From contig NZ_CAJPOU010000070.1 of assembly GCF_905372335.1 (NCBI RefSeq), forward strand, positions 1 through 6,045: a stretch of DNA of 6,045 nt, read 5' to 3'. Position 1 is the stretch's first letter; every line of letters begins with the position of its first letter. This DNA comes from Streptococcus sp. A12. Lineage in GTDB: Bacteria; Bacillota; Bacilli; Lactobacillales; Streptococcaceae. Of the stretch, positions 5,730 through 6,045 are shown piece by piece. Under the pieces are notes generated by a model. The model had not been told where the DNA came from. It made no database searches and worked only from the letters and a program-made list of their open reading frames with translations. A program made the position numbers and the translations under genes.

Positions 5730-6045
5730 TGAAACTTATTTTTTTACATGGCCTAGGCCAGGATGCTCACTCTTGGCAAGGGGTCCAAGATGCACTTTCC
5801 CCCTTGCAATCTGAATCTTTCGCTATTTTCTCCCACCCAAGCGAAAGCTACCAAGAGTCCAAAGAAAGATTGATGGAGTACCTCCAGCAGGAAAGCGAAC
5901 CCTTTATTCTGGTTGGACTCTCACTGGGAGGTGTTCTCGCTCTTGATCTCTCCAGTCAAGACTTGCCACAACTCAAGGGCTTGGTGCTTTCAGGGACGCA
6001 ATACAAACTCAACACCAATCTCCTCTATAGGCTCCAAATTCTCCT
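5729..6045 (+). CDS. Alpha/beta hydrolase, N-terminal part (truncated by window edge)
   Basis: The first 105 residues of an alpha/beta-hydrolase-fold protein are present. The N-terminus MKLIFLHGLGQDAHSW carries the HG oxyanion-hole motif (H7-G8), and GLSLGG at 63-68 is the nucleophile elbow with catalytic Ser65; LKGLVLSGT at 82-90 is the next core strand. The remaining acid and histidine lie beyond the window. No signal peptide is seen, so it is likely cytoplasmic. Its ATG shares one base with the pabBC TAA stop (TAATG), and AAAGGA at 5717-5722 gives a ribosome binding site inside pabBC, so the two genes are co-transcribed and probably translationally coupled. The substrate is unknown; I recall a similar hydrolase after pabB in other streptococci, but a role in folate metabolism is unproven. 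Confidence 0.88.
   Translation, partial: MKLIFLHGLGQDAHSWQGVQDALSPLQSESFAIFSHPSESYQESKERLMEYLQQESEPFILVGLSLGGVLALDLSSQDLPQLKGLVLSGTQYKLNTNLLYRLQIL

Noticed and set aside
1..6045. CRISPR arrays, insertion sequences, phage genes, tRNA or rRNA genes
   Set aside because: No regularly spaced repeats, transposase motifs, integrase motifs or recognisable RNA gene sequences were seen on either strand. The visible repeats are short palindromes tied to promoters or terminators.

Overview
The window looks like chromosomal DNA of a Streptococcus, most likely a viridans-group species. This rests on a DexB-type glucosidase whose catalytic residues fall at the positions I remember for S. mutans DexB, a fused PabB-PabC protein followed by a small alpha/beta hydrolase, low-GC Gram-positive promoters and ribosome binding sites, and a metE upstream site resembling the streptococcal MET box. 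I have run no database search, so the species is not determined.

Layout. (1) Positions 1-845, minus strand: the first 281 codons of metE (cobalamin-independent methionine synthase), truncated by the window edge. (2) Positions 846-1112: a 267-bp non-coding stretch. It holds the metE ribosome binding site, an extended -10 promoter, a LysR-type 17-bp MET-box-like palindrome, further inverted repeats, a possible small RNA on the plus strand, and a strong hairpin that terminates dexB. (3) Positions 1113-2726, minus strand: dexB (glucan 1,6-alpha-glucosidase), with its own near-consensus promoter and a catabolite-responsive-like operator at the transcription start. (4) Positions 2841-3881, minus strand: a stand-alone acyltransferase-3 family membrane protein. 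Its last codons and stop codon are part of a terminator hairpin. (5) Positions 3882-4001: a short divergent promoter region with a perfect 15-bp palindrome. (6) Positions 4002-5729, plus strand: a bifunctional aminodeoxychorismate synthase I / aminodeoxychorismate lyase, apparently expressed from a leaderless mRNA. (7) Positions 5729-6045, plus strand: the start of an alpha/beta hydrolase that overlaps the pabBC stop codon by one base and is cut by the window edge.

Functionally these are housekeeping and carbohydrate-use genes. metE makes methionine using a folate cofactor. pabBC makes p-aminobenzoate, a folate precursor. dexB digests isomalto-oligosaccharides released from dextran. The membrane acyltransferase probably acylates a cell-surface or glycan substrate. 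The minus-strand genes form three separate transcription units, each with its own terminator or promoter; pabBC and the hydrolase form one operon.

I see no CRISPR array, insertion sequence, phage gene, tRNA or rRNA, and no obvious new multi-gene system. The most interesting signals are regulatory: the leaderless pabBC start, the folded metE-dexB intergenic region, and the two 15-bp palindromes sitting inside predicted promoters.
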